Notes: generated by a model from the letters alone, not told the origin. Shown: positions 52,901 through 61,886, counted from the first letter of the stretch. The stretch: 64,000 bases of DNA from Ruminococcus sp. YRD2003 (GCA_900109435.1 FNZT01000004.1:100585-164584), one strand, 5' to 3'. Made by a program: numbers and translations.

Positions 52901-54418
52901 TTAATCACCGCCTAATTCTTTAGGTTTAATCATTGATTCAATGAAATCTATCTCCTCTTTAGATAGTGAGTATTTTTTATATAATAGTTCATCATGCCAT
53001 TCTTGGGAAAAATCTTGGATAGGAATAAACTGAAATTTATCTTTTGAAAGGTTAATTGAAGAAACGGCTTGTAGTAATAAAAATCGGAAGAACTTACTGC
53101 AAAGGTATTTAGCAAAATTAATTGCTTCATTCTCCGTGTCGGAAACAAATGCAATTAAATATGAATCGGTACAAACTTCATTTGGTGACAAAACTCTTGT
53201 TGTAGAAATAACCGTGAACATACCGCTTTTATCTGGTTCACCCGCATGTTCACTGGTAACTTTACTAATCATTACCTTGTATTTATTTATAATATCATTT
53301 CCTTGTGTTATGATATTCTTTGGAATATAGCCTTTTCCACCGCTTGAATATAATAAAATCTCATCTTCATATTCGCTTCCTCTTGCGGCGGATGATAATC
53401 CAAAGGGATTACGTGTTCCAACTAATTCTGAAACTGTTTTTTCTTTAAAACTCTGAACTTTATGAATAATAGAAATAGCTTCATTATATCTTACAAACAC
53501 TGGAAATTCTGATAAATCACGTATTTGTGTTGAAATAATATCGTCATGTATATTGGTAAATTCACATGGGCGAGGATTATCTCTGTCCCATAAAAAATAA
53601 CAAACACCTCCACCAAGACTTATGCCGTTGAAACAGTCCTTTGCATTGACATAGTCAACTATACGCACATTTCGATTGTCTTCAAGCATTTCTTTTCTGA
53701 AATCATCAAGTCCTTTTCCACCAGCAAACCAACGAGATGGAATTATCATAGTTATATATCTCGGTTTTAGCATTTTAGCCTTTTCAACAAACAATTGATA
53801 TAATGGAGAGGCACTTGCTCCGTTTCCTCCGTCGCTAAGCTGATAAGGCGGATTTGATATTATGACATCGAACTTCATATTAAAAATTTCCTCTGGTTTT
53901 ATAGTATGTATCCATTCATACGCATGGGTTTCAAGCTCGTCACCACGCTCATACTGGCTCTCGGACGCTCCACAGTAAACGCACTTGCCCTTTTCCCATT
54001 TGTGGCTGATTCGCTTGAAACGGATATTGCCCTGTGCATCGTCAAATCGGCTGACGGAATAATTGCTGTTGGGATACTTGCTGCAATAAAGTCCGCGCCG
54101 TGACAGCAGGCTCGTCAGCTCCGTGATAGCGATACCGAAAAGCTGTTTGTGGAAGATGTGGTCGATACGCTCCTGCAAATCTGGAAACTGCGGTTCAAGT
54201 CCCTTGATGAGCCGTTTGGCTGTCTCACGGAGAAATACTCCTGTTTTACAGGCAGGGTCGAGAAATGTCGTGTCGGGATCAGAGAAAAGCTCCTGCGGCA
54301 GCATATCAAGCATCTGGTTGACAACCTCGGGAGGCGTGAAAACTTCATCGTTGGAGAGATTTGCCAGACACGACAGTACATCGGGATTGTAAACGTTTTC
54401 AAATAGTCCTTCAGCCAT
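52901..54418 (-). CDS. Adenine-specific DNA methyltransferase of the R-M locus
   Basis: The ATG at 54418 follows AGGAGG at 10 nt and overlaps the upstream gene by 8 bp. The 505-residue enzyme has motif I TFLDPACKTGVFL (about 47-59) and motif IV VIISNPPYQL (about 182-191), the N6-adenine signature, plus a CxxC..C..C-type CVYCGASES that may bind zinc. C-terminal parts probably recognise the target. Methylation would protect the host from the helicase-nuclease encoded next. AT content rises in the C-terminal half, suggesting a mosaic gene with a swapped recognition part. Confidence 0.85.
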   Translation of the reverse strand: MAEGLFENVYNPDVLSCLANLSNDEVFTPPEVVNQMLDMLPQELFSDPDTTFLDPACKTGVFLRETAKRLIKGLEPQFPDLQERIDHIFHKQLFGIAITELTSLLSRRGLYCSKYPNSNYSVSRFDDAQGNIRFKRISHKWEKGKCVYCGASESQYERGDELETHAYEWIHTIKPEEIFNMKFDVIISNPPYQLSDGGNGASASPLYQLFVEKAKMLKPRYITMIIPSRWFAGGKGLDDFRKEMLEDNRNVRIVDYVNAKDCFNGISLGGGVCYFLWDRDNPRPCEFTNIHDDIISTQIRDLSEFPVFVRYNEAISIIHKVQSFKEKTVSELVGTRNPFGLSSAARGSEYEDEILLYSSGGKGYIPKNIITQGNDIINKYKVMISKVTSEHAGEPDKSGMFTVISTTRVLSPNEVCTDSYLIAFVSDTENEAINFAKYLCSKFFRFLLLQAVSSINLSKDKFQFIPIQDFSQEWHDELLYKKYSLSKEEIDFIESMIKPKELGGD

Positions 54419-55049
54419 TTTCACCTAACCTCCTGTAATGACAAATATATTTTTGCAGGAACGTTCCCTCATCTCCGCTGATACTGAGCTGAGCCTCGTC
54501 CTGACTTAGCAGCTCCGCAAAGGTATAGTCGCTCCGCTGAATTTTTGTTCCTGTGATGAATGCCCACTCCGAAAAGACGATAGGCTCATCGGTATCGTTA
54601 CAGTTTTCATCAACACAGCACAGCGTGAGAGCGTTTCCGCAGACAATGTTGCGCTCCAGTATAAAGCGGATAGAACGGTGCATATCATCACTGCACTCAT
54701 TCTTGCATACCGACTTGTACTGCTTCGCCCATAGTTTATAGAGTCGCTCACGGCAGGCGGCAACGTTATCCGCCAGTATATCGACACCGTAAAGACTGCT
54801 CACAGCCAGCAGGGAGTTCATTTCATAGTCAATGGTACTCCGCCTGTATTTCTTCCGCACAACAGCTAATTTGCGGCTCAGCACCTCTGCGAGAAAGTTT
54901 CCGTCACCGCAGGCAGGTTCGAGAAATCGGCTGTCAATTCGCTGTGTTTCGGGCAATACAAGGTCGCACATGGCTTTTACCTCACGCTCAGCCGTAAATA
55001 CTTCTCCGTGGTCGGCTACACGCTGCCTGGATTTTACTTGTTTGTTCAT
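54411..55049 (-). CDS. Second methyltransferase-like subunit of the R-M locus
   Basis: The ATG at 55049 follows AAGGAACC. The 212-residue protein has VFTAEREVKAMCDLVLPE and motif I FLEPACGDGNFLAEVLSRKL (about 44-63), but no NPPY motif anywhere, so it can hardly methylate alone. It may be a SAM-binding regulatory or specificity subunit, or half of a split enzyme completed by the next gene, with which it overlaps by 8 bp. Together they resemble Eco57I/type ISP-like systems in separate pieces. Confidence 0.7.
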   Translation of the reverse strand: MNKQVKSRQRVADHGEVFTAEREVKAMCDLVLPETQRIDSRFLEPACGDGNFLAEVLSRKLAVVRKKYRRSTIDYEMNSLLAVSSLYGVDILADNVAACRERLYKLWAKQYKSVCKNECSDDMHRSIRFILERNIVCGNALTLCCVDENCNDTDEPIVFSEWAFITGTKIQRSDYTFAELLSQDEAQLSISGDEGTFLQKYICHYRRLGENG

Positions 55050-55060
55050 AATGGTTCCTT

Positions 55061-55171
55061 TTTGATATATTTTCAAATATGCACCTGCAAATTCGTTTAT
55101 ATATCAAATATTATATCATCATTCTGCAAATTTATCAAGATATATGGGGTATAATTTGATATATAGTCAAA
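55061..55171. promoter_or_regulatory. Controller operators of the R-M locus
   Basis: Two 17-bp dyads TTTGA-N7-TCAAA, at 55061-55077 and 55155-55171, lie in front of the two divergent transcripts; a related half-site TATATATCAAA is at 55098-55108. The right one overlaps the start region just after a TATAAT (55150-55155). They are the natural binding sites for the XRE controller encoded at 55189. Confidence 0.65.
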
Positions 55172-55188
55172 TTGCTGAGGTGATATTT

Positions 55189-55557
55189 GTGGAAGATGCA
55201 TATGATTTTGGTATTATACTCCAAAAGCTGAGAAAAGAAAAAGGACTCACTCAGGAGCAGCTTGCTCGTAAAATCAATAAGGAAAGCTCTATAATCAGCC
55301 GTTATGAAAAGGGACTGCAATCTCCTACGTTTGACACCGTCAAGGCATTTGCCGCAATATTTAACGTATCTATGGACTATTTGTCAGGTACAGAGAAACG
55401 TGAACGCATTTCAGCATACAACCTTACAGACCAGCAGCTTGCTATTGTCAACAAGTTGATTTCTGTATTCAGGAATGGTAATGAAACATCTAATAAAAAA
55501 CTCTCCCCCGAAAGCTGTCAGCTTCTGGGAGAGATTGTTGAAGAATTATCTCGGTAA
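55189..55557 (+). CDS. XRE-family controller of the R-M locus
   Basis: The start is a GTG at 55189 with GAGGTG 8 nt upstream; an ATG at 55144 is in frame but lies before the promoter's -10. The 122-residue protein has a classic Cro/CI helix-turn-helix: LRKEKGLTQEQLARKINKES (about 13-32), then SRYEKGLQSPTFDTVKAFAAIF. The C-terminal part is helical. It is divergent from the restriction-modification operon. In such loci it delays restriction until methylation is established. Confidence 0.85.
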   Translation: MEDAYDFGIILQKLRKEKGLTQEQLARKINKESSIISRYEKGLQSPTFDTVKAFAAIFNVSMDYLSGTEKRERISAYNLTDQQLAIVNKLISVFRNGNETSNKKLSPESCQLLGEIVEELSR

Positions 55558-55563
55558 CAGTAA

Positions 55564-55600
55564 AGCCGCAAGGGATTTTAAGTCTCTTGCGGCTGTTTAT
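55564..55600 (+). terminator. Terminator after the XRE gene
   Basis: AGCCGCAAG / CTTGCGGCT (9-bp perfect stem) with a 13-nt loop, followed by GTTTATATTT. Confidence 0.8.
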
Positions 55601-55623
55601 ATTTACATTTATATATTGAAAAC

Positions 55624-55860
55624 TTGCACTTTTTAAGTTATAATAATATGTACAAGCAAGGTGTTATAGACATCATTTTATTGTTTGTAAACAAACGATT
55701 AATTGAAGCCCCGAAGAATTGCATTGAATATGTAGTGTATCATGAGTTCTGCCATTTTGTTCATCCAAATCATTCAAAGCAGTTTTACAACTTGCTACAA
55801 GTAATGTTGCCTGATTTGCGGGAAAGTAAGCAACTTCTTGAAAATAGTGTTATTCTATGA
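55624..55860 (+). pseudogene. Fragment of a YgjP/DUF45-type metallopeptidase
   Basis: The 78-residue frame contains CIEYVVYHEFCHFVHPNHSK, the zinc-binding HExxH signature and downstream histidine of the YgjP (DUF45) metal-dependent hydrolase family, and ends normally. The N-terminal two thirds are missing and no SD precedes the ATG. It is probably a truncated remnant. Confidence 0.7.
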
Positions 55861-55923
55861 AAATCCTAAACAGCCATGAATAATCGGTGTCTGCATCATG
55901 ATATATAGAAAAGAGTGGAAATA

Positions 55924-56604
55924 ATGGACATAAGCGGCAGAACCTGCCATATCAAAATAAACGGCGATGAACTGCCAACGATATACTGGGGTGAGATGAA
56001 GAACAGCTCCGAGACTATTGAAAAAGTCCTTGCGCTATGCGATGACGTAAAGTGTAACTATGTCGTTTATGAGGTCGAGGACTGGAATGCCGACTTCTCG
56101 CCGTGGGAGTTCAAACTCAACAAGAAAATGTCATTTTCGGGCGGCGGACGCTCAACGCTTAACTGGCTTGTGAACGAGTGTGTTCCGTACTGCGAAAAAG
56201 AGTACGGTCTTACAGGTGAGCGTATCCTTTGCGGATACTCCCTCGCAGGACTTTTCAGCCTGTGGGTGTTCTACGAAAGCCAGGCGTTTGGCGGAGTTAT
56301 CAGCTGTTCGGGCTCGCTGTGGTTCGGGGACTGGATAAGCTACGCCGAGAGCCATACCGCGCCGCAAAATAGCTCCGTTTATCTCAGTCTCGGCGACCGC
56401 GAAAAAAAGGCTCGGGACTGTATTATGGCGACTGTTGGGGACTGCACTCGCAGGCAGTATGAGCTTGTGTGCGCCGACAAAAACGTGTCCCGTCATTTCC
56501 TTGAATGGAACAACGGAGGACACTTCAATGAGCCTGAGAAGCGTATTGCAAAGGGCGTACAATGGAGCATCGAAAAACAAATTATAGAAGGATTTTGTAG
56601 GTGA
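55924..56604 (+). CDS. Alpha/beta hydrolase (esterase-like)
   Basis: A 226-residue protein with the nucleophile elbow RILCGYSLAGLFSLW (G-Y-S-L-A-G, serine at about residue 102) and a late histidine in NNGGHFNEPEKR, typical of esterase-like alpha/beta hydrolases. The substrate is unknown. The ATG at 55924 is chosen with a weak GAG upstream; an in-frame GTG nine bases earlier is possible. It is followed closely by the HEPN-like gene, whose own SD AGGTG spans its stop. Confidence 0.75.
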   Translation: MDISGRTCHIKINGDELPTIYWGEMKNSSETIEKVLALCDDVKCNYVVYEVEDWNADFSPWEFKLNKKMSFSGGGRSTLNWLVNECVPYCEKEYGLTGERILCGYSLAGLFSLWVFYESQAFGGVISCSGSLWFGDWISYAESHTAPQNSSVYLSLGDREKKARDCIMATVGDCTRRQYELVCADKNVSRHFLEWNNGGHFNEPEKRIAKGVQWSIEKQIIEGFCR

Positions 56605-56609
56605 TTATC

Positions 56610-57209
56610 ATGGTTGACATATTTGAAAATGGACTAGATAGAGACACATATAGAGTTATTAAAAAGATGGATCGTGAAGAACTAAATTCGTTCCTCAAAA
56701 AATATAGAGAAACTGCACTTAAAGAAATACAGGATAATTACTTTAAAATTAAATTTGATGAGAATGGGAAATATGTTGAGATGAATAAAGATATGTTCAA
56801 ATTAATACATAGCGAACTCATACAGCAGGTTCAATGTATTGAACATAATCTTAAAATAATTTATGCTACAATTCATAATGGTAATTTTGTCGAAAACTAT
56901 GAAAATATAAGCAAGACGAATCTGGGAAAAATCATAAAAGAATTAAAACGGCTTGAAACAGAAGGAATGAATACGCAATTAACAGAGGAAGACTATAAAG
57001 TAATTGATGAAATACGAGAAATCCGTAATTATTGGTGTCATCAGTGCTATATAGACTATATTTATGAAAGCAATGATAAAAAACGAGAAAAATTATTTCA
57101 ATCAGTAGCAGAAAAACTCCATTATGACGAGCAGCGTACATATCAACTATCGAGAAAAACTGAGGAGCTTAGAATAATTATTGTCCGAAAAAAGTCGAAT
57201 AAAGATTGA
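56610..57209 (+). CDS. HEPN-like protein
   Basis: The ATG at 56610 follows AGGTG at 7 nt. The 199-residue protein is helical and AT-rich; the segment EIREIRNYWCHQCYIDY (about 133-149) has the R-N-x-x-x-H pattern of HEPN RNases. No other motif is recognised and no antitoxin-like partner adjoins it, as its neighbours are a hydrolase and an SDR enzyme. Its composition differs sharply from both, suggesting separate arrival. Confidence 0.45.
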   Translation: MVDIFENGLDRDTYRVIKKMDREELNSFLKKYRETALKEIQDNYFKIKFDENGKYVEMNKDMFKLIHSELIQQVQCIEHNLKIIYATIHNGNFVENYENISKTNLGKIIKELKRLETEGMNTQLTEEDYKVIDEIREIRNYWCHQCYIDYIYESNDKKREKLFQSVAEKLHYDEQRTYQLSRKTEELRIIIVRKKSNKD

Positions 57210-57218
57210 GGTGTAAAA

Positions 57219-57920
57219 ATGTTTAAAAACAAAGTAGCCGTAGTAACAGGTGGCGCAAACGGGATAGGCAAGTGCATAGCCGAGGAGTTCCGCAGAAACG
57301 GCGCGGCGGTGTGCATTATCGACAAAGCGGAGGGAGACCACTTCGTCGGCGATATTTCCGACAAGACCGTGCTTGAAGAATTCGCACAGCAGGTCATAGC
57401 TCAGCACGGACACATCGACTTCCTCGTGAACAACGCTCTGCCGCTGATGAAGGGTGTTGACGAGTGCAGCTATGAGGAGTTCCAGTACGCGCTGTCAGTC
57501 GGTGTGACTGCGCCCTTTTACCTGTCGAAGCTTTTCGCGCCGCACTTCAACAAGGGCGGCAGTATCATCAATATTTCGTCCTCCCGTGATCGTATGAGCC
57601 AGCCTCAGACCGAGAGCTACACGGCGGCTAAGGGCGGTATAGCTGCCCTCACTCATGCTCTTGCGGTGAGTCTTGCAGGAAAGGTGCGCGTGAACTCCAT
57701 CTCCCCGGGCTGGATAGATACGTCCTACAAGGTTTATGACGGCCCCGACGCTTATCAGCAACCCTGCGGACGTGTGGGAGAACCAATGGATATCGCCAAT
57801 ATGGTGATGTTCCTCTGTTCCGACAAGGCAGGCTTCATCACAGGCGAGAATATCTGTATCGACGGCGGTATGACCAAGCTGATGATATATCACGGCGATA
57901 ATGGCTGGGAGCTGAAATGA
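57219..57920 (+). CDS. Short-chain dehydrogenase/reductase
   Basis: The 233-residue enzyme has the NAD(P)-binding VVTGGANGIGKCIAEEF (about 8-24), the NNA motif (about 72-74), catalytic serine in NISSSRD and the Y-x-x-x-K pair in SYTAAKGG (about 133-140), and SPGWIDT. It is an oxidoreductase of unknown substrate, probably an alcohol or sugar derivative. SD GAGGTG. A hairpin terminator follows. Confidence 0.9.
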   Translation: MFKNKVAVVTGGANGIGKCIAEEFRRNGAAVCIIDKAEGDHFVGDISDKTVLEEFAQQVIAQHGHIDFLVNNALPLMKGVDECSYEEFQYALSVGVTAPFYLSKLFAPHFNKGGSIINISSSRDRMSQPQTESYTAAKGGIAALTHALAVSLAGKVRVNSISPGWIDTSYKVYDGPDAYQQPCGRVGEPMDIANMVMFLCSDKAGFITGENICIDGGMTKLMIYHGDNGWELK

Positions 57921-57921
57921 T

Positions 57922-57956
57922 AAAAAGGCCGCAGTTGATTCTGCGGTCTTTTCTTT
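57922..57956. terminator. Bidirectional terminator after the SDR gene
   Basis: AAAAGGCCGCAG / CTGCGGTCTTTT, 12 bp with one G-T pair, loop TTGATT, followed by CTTT. It also ends the convergent ATP-grasp gene. Confidence 0.85.
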
Positions 57957-58693
57957 ATCTTATATCAAAAGCACATTCGTCTTCTGTTCCGGTAAGTTCA
58001 GCCCAGCGTGCGGATAACAATTTTGCATAGTCTATATAAAACAATCCGTAGCATCCGAGTGCATAACCGTCATTAACCTCAATAAGTAATGTTCTTCCGT
58101 CATCGGTTAGTCCAAAATCAATAGCGTAGCCTGCGGGAGCTGATTTGAATTCCTTTACAGCATTTTCAATTACTCTGTAATCATAGTGCTTACGCCAGTC
58201 ACCTTTATACGGTCTTACGCTGAGGATATGTCCGTATCTTACAAAACATCGCCATTCTGCTTCAAATTTTACGATTTCGGAGCAGTAAACATCTTGATTA
58301 ACACCTTGGATTCCACAGCCGATAAGGTCTTTTGGAGAACGAACAACAACACCCGTGAACTGTTTATCTTCAAGCGGTTTAACAAATACAGGCCAACAAT
58401 CCGGATTATTGTTTACTTCGTTCATTTTTTGTCTGCCATATCTTACGTCCAAGATATTTTTGCAGTTCGTCGGGATAGTCCATTTCAGGAGTGATAATTC
58501 CAAAATCCGCAAGCCGTGCTCTTACCGTTCCAACATATCCGACCACGACATCTTCTTTATTGCTTTCTTGAAATTTGTCATTATCATGAAACGGTACTAA
58601 TTCAAATCCCATTTCATAAAACCCTTGATAGGCGTTCATAAAATTATAATTATGCGGAATACCGTTTTCATAGGATTGAATATATACTTTCAC
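57955..58693 (-). pseudogene. ATP-grasp protein, frameshifted
   Basis: Two frames together make one gene: 58693-58406 gives the N-terminal ~90 residues (MKVYIQSYENGIPHNYNFMN...YLGRKIWQTKNE) and 58430-57955 the rest (MNEVNNNPDCWPVFVKP...YAIDFGLTDDGRTLLIEVNDG). The combined product fits ATP-grasp ligases of the DUF4343 kind, with the ATP-contacting VFVKP lysine and the metal-binding IEVNDG. The switch is +1 in a run of six A (minus strand; 58425-58430). Whether it is a true mutation, polymerase slippage or a sequencing error cannot be told. Confidence 0.75.
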
Positions 58694-58754
58694 ATTATCA
58701 CTTCCTGACGTTTTTTCTCATTATAGCACACGAAAGCAGATTTTGCAATATGAA

Positions 58755-58782
58755 AAAGCAAGCCGCAGTTTTCCCTGCGGCT
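58755..58782 (-). terminator. Terminator after the HipA-like gene
   Basis: On the minus strand AGCCGCAG / CTGCGGCT around a 6-nt loop is followed by TGCTTTTTC. Confidence 0.75.
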
Positions 58783-58800
58783 ATTATACTTATTAAACGA

Positions 58801-59934
58801 TTATTTCAGCAATTCCTTTGCTCGCTTGTGGATCTGTTCTTCAATCAGCTTCAAACGCTTGCTGTCGAGATTATATCTTGAATGGCGCTTAAAGCGGAAG
58901 TCAATCAAGCGGCGAAGTCCTTCTCTGTGCCTGCTGCTGAGCACATGTTTAGCAGTGCCGATGAAGTCGTCATACACGCACGGCACAAGCGTATCCGCAT
59001 AATCACTGAGTGCCTTATCGGAGACAATATCGTCCCTGCCTGCAAGATTGAACAGTGAGTTGCCGTGGTCGAACAGCGGCGCAGGAGCAGCTATCTTGTT
59101 TGTGCGGTTATCCACCAGAAATCCGAAGTTTCCGAAATGTCTGTCCACGTTGCATATTATCGCATCAAGTACCAGCATATCATCAAGTGCGGCTATGAAC
59201 TCCTCGCCCAGCGACTCGTAATATTCGCGAACAGCTTTCATTCCGCCCTTGCTGACAAGTCTGCCTATCGGCATAAACGAGTAGTCCTTGCTTGTGAACA
59301 GTTCGCAGGTGGAACACAGCTCTCCCTGCCATTTTGACAGTCCGTAGGAGATAGCGTTGATACCAAGAGCATCTGCTATCTGAGCGGCATAGAACTCTGA
59401 ATATGGCTCGTTCCCCGTGTTGGAAGCTCCGCTCGTTCCACCCTTGTAAAGTCGTATAATACCATTTTCTCTGCGCCAACACTTAGGCAGCATACCATTA
59501 GTTGTGAACTCTGGGCATGATGCAAGAGATGTTCTCACAGAGCTGCCATAGCCAGTGAATGCGATAAGTCCCAGCACTCGGCTGAACCTGTTCTCATACA
59601 GATTATACTGCGAGAAGCTGCCCTCAAAGCCTTCCTCAACAACCCAGTAGCAGTCGTTCAGCGACAAACCTTTTGATACGTTGAGTATGCTCATAGGGCG
59701 ATTGAGATTTAGTCCACATTTACTTAGAAAGCTGTGGACGTATGCACGATTCTTCGGTATAGTCCTGTGTCTCAGCCAACTTGAAACGCTGTCTCCGTCA
59801 ATAGTCATATCAAGAGGCAGCAACGCCTTTTTTTCTTCATTTACCCAGAGAATATCTATCTCGGGTGAGCTTGTATCTTCTGTTGCTGTGAAGCGCATCA
59901 GCGGAGTATCAAAGTGTCTAAGTTCGTAAGTCAT
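58801..59934 (-). CDS. HipA-like kinase without adjacent HipB
   Basis: The 377-residue protein has HipA-type kinase motifs: the glycine-rich YKGGTSGASNTGNEPYSEFYAA (about 164-185), catalytic loop NVDRHFGNFGFL (about 264-275) and the metal motif PLFDHGNSLF (about 288-297). HipA toxins phosphorylate tRNA synthetases and are held by a HipB repressor, but no HTH gene adjoins it, and the N-terminal domain differs from HipA. Such solitary relatives may act in other ways. SD AAGGAGG and a good promoter precede it. Confidence 0.8.
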   Translation of the reverse strand: MTYELRHFDTPLMRFTATEDTSSPEIDILWVNEEKKALLPLDMTIDGDSVSSWLRHRTIPKNRAYVHSFLSKCGLNLNRPMSILNVSKGLSLNDCYWVVEEGFEGSFSQYNLYENRFSRVLGLIAFTGYGSSVRTSLASCPEFTTNGMLPKCWRRENGIIRLYKGGTSGASNTGNEPYSEFYAAQIADALGINAISYGLSKWQGELCSTCELFTSKDYSFMPIGRLVSKGGMKAVREYYESLGEEFIAALDDMLVLDAIICNVDRHFGNFGFLVDNRTNKIAAPAPLFDHGNSLFNLAGRDDIVSDKALSDYADTLVPCVYDDFIGTAKHVLSSRHREGLRRLIDFRFKRHSRYNLDSKRLKLIEEQIHKRAKELLK

Positions 59935-59963
59935 GGCTCTGCCTCCTTTCGTTTAGTGTAGTT

Positions 59964-59992
59964 ATTATACCACAACAGAGCGATTTAATCAA
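59964..59992 (-). promoter_or_regulatory. Promoter of the HipA-like gene
   Basis: On the minus strand TTGATT (59992-59987), 17 bp, TATAAT (59969-59964), 30 bp before the ATG. The stretch 59993-60338 is AT-rich with imperfect repeats of ATCAGTTATA; no gene is seen. Confidence 0.75.
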
Positions 59993-60338
59993 GAGCTTTG
60001 TTAAAACAATTTTATGCTATATTTTAAACAGTTTCGGATAACTCGCTGCGGCTTTCAACAAATCCATAATTGGATTTTGTCAGCAGCCATTTTCGCAAAT
60101 TGTTTTAAGCGGTTTTACCACGAAATCGCAAATTGTCAAACGCCATTCAAAAGAAAGACCCTTATGTTCACATGTTTTATCCCGTTTCTGCTGAAATCAA
60201 TTTCATACGTAGAAACAAAATACTTAGAAAAGTTATCGAGCATCTTTTTCGTAACACTAATCACAGTTATAACTGATAATCAATAGATTTTTTAGATTTT
60301 TATCAGTTATAGCTTATAAAATCGGAAATCGGTTCTTA

Positions 60339-60425
60339 TTGACTTTTTTACATAGATAGGGTATAATACATTTAACAGAACCCGACACGCCTCTAAGCTA
60401 TGCGTACCATGTCGGGTCGTTTAAT
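60339..60425 (+). ncRNA. Candidate small RNA with consensus promoter
   Basis: TTGACT (60339-60344), 17 bp, TATAAT (60362-60367). Starting at about 60374 a ~50-nt RNA would fold into ACCCGAC/GTCGGGT, with an inner ACGC/GCGT stem, and ends in a U-rich CGTTTAATT. No start codon with SD follows; the next gene is convergent. It may be an antisense or regulatory RNA of the module, or simply an upstream terminator. Confidence 0.45.
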
Positions 60426-60447
60426 TATCAGGAGATAGTAGGATTGA

Positions 60448-61626
60448 TTATATCCTAATAAGTTCCTGATACTCCTCAATCTCCAACTCGCCGTCAGCAG
60501 CTTTAGTTCGCAGCTGGATAGCATACTCACCCCACTCGGCAAACTCGGATTTGCTCATTTTCTTTTTCATGAAGCGAGCGTAGTGCTGCTTGTAGGCACG
60601 GTTATATATCTCCCAGACAGGATCATTCTTTATCTTTTCTTTGAAGTTGTGACGCATAGCATTGTCACGGCATGACTTCGGTGGATTACTGCTTATTAAG
60701 CGCTTGCAGTAGTGCGAAAACGTTGTATGCTTCATGATGAACCAGCGACCGCAGTTGCGGCACTTGACAGGCATGAACTTTTCCTCGATGCACTTGAACA
60801 ACTCAAAATACAGAAAGGCTCCCAGCGATGTGAAACGATAAGTCTCACAGAGTATGGGACATTTTTTCGTGTCAAGAAGTGTGTGTCCCAAGCACATACT
60901 GCCGCTTGATACAAGATTGAAATGCGATTCTGAATAACACTTCTCCGTGAATTGCTGAAAGACTTCAATCACCTTTTGATTGGACGGATAGTTGTTATGG
61001 TCGCAGAGCTTGTCTGCAAATGGCATAAAAACATTCCTAACTCGTATAAGGTCGGAAACAAATTCCGCGAACTCGTTTGTCATCTGTTCGATACAGGTTG
61101 TGAAGTCGGCGGCGTCTTTTCTGTTCTCATAGTTGCTGAAAACTTTCTTGCTGTCGAAGTCATAATCGTCAAGTGCTCGCAGCTCATTCAAATCTTCTGT
61201 GATATACATTTCCTCATAAGACACAGGAGTGCTCTCTGCGTTGACAAAGTGTTCGTTGTAGTCGTCGGAATCAAATTCTGAGTCTTCGTAAAATGGTTCG
61301 TCAAAAATATCGTGGTAGTACGCGAACAGATTTCTCAGGAGACCGCGCTTGAAGTGTTTCTTGTCGTAGGGCGGAAGTGTTTCTGCAATGTCCATGATGC
61401 TGTCGTATGTGAATTCGATATCGCGTGCGCGCTTTCCGATATCGGCAGGACAGAACAAGGAACTGATGTTCAACTCTGCCTTTGCGCGTTCACATACGTT
61501 ATACAAGTCTTCGAGAGCAGTTGAATTCATCGAAAAATAGCGCAGAAGTATTTCGCCGAGCGGATATGTTCTGCCGTCGGAGAGATATATCTTTCTGTCA
61601 TGGTAGTGCGCTTCTATCTCAAACAT
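60448..61626 (-). CDS. Zinc-ribbon protein of the recombination module, copy B
   Basis: The 392-residue product is a close homologue of the protein at 37561-38712, with the same cysteine cluster CRNCGRWFI...YCKR...CRDNAM. It contains about nine additional residues (near FTEKCYSESHF). Here the gene end is intact and preceded by the small-RNA candidate, whereas in copy A the same point abuts a truncated cargo gene. Confidence 0.65.
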   Translation of the reverse strand: MFEIEAHYHDRKIYLSDGRTYPLGEILLRYFSMNSTALEDLYNVCERAKAELNISSLFCPADIGKRARDIEFTYDSIMDIAETLPPYDKKHFKRGLLRNLFAYYHDIFDEPFYEDSEFDSDDYNEHFVNAESTPVSYEEMYITEDLNELRALDDYDFDSKKVFSNYENRKDAADFTTCIEQMTNEFAEFVSDLIRVRNVFMPFADKLCDHNNYPSNQKVIEVFQQFTEKCYSESHFNLVSSGSMCLGHTLLDTKKCPILCETYRFTSLGAFLYFELFKCIEEKFMPVKCRNCGRWFIMKHTTFSHYCKRLISSNPPKSCRDNAMRHNFKEKIKNDPVWEIYNRAYKQHYARFMKKKMSKSEFAEWGEYAIQLRTKAADGELEIEEYQELIRI

Positions 61627-61785
61627 AATGTCTCCTTTCAGAATTAGTGTTCTGTTTGTTCTGAGTGCTAAACTCTGCGATTTTATTCTGAAAACGCATA
61701 GTAAATAGTGAAAATCAAAAGTTTACAATTTGTTCATAAAAATAGATTATAGATTGACTGCGATAGAGTTATTATACAACATCTA

Positions 61786-61814
61786 TTGACTTCTGTCAAG
61801 GACTGGTGTATACT
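61786..61814 (+). promoter_or_regulatory. Promoter of the winged-helix gene, copy B
   Basis: TTGACT (61786-61791), 17 bp, TATACT (61809-61814), with the same TTGAC-N4-GTCAA dyad over the -35 as in copy A. Confidence 0.75.
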
Positions 61815-61886
61815 GAATGCAGTTAAGACGTCCGGACAGTTCTTGACATCACAAGAATAAACTCGAAACGCGAAAGGAAGATGTAG

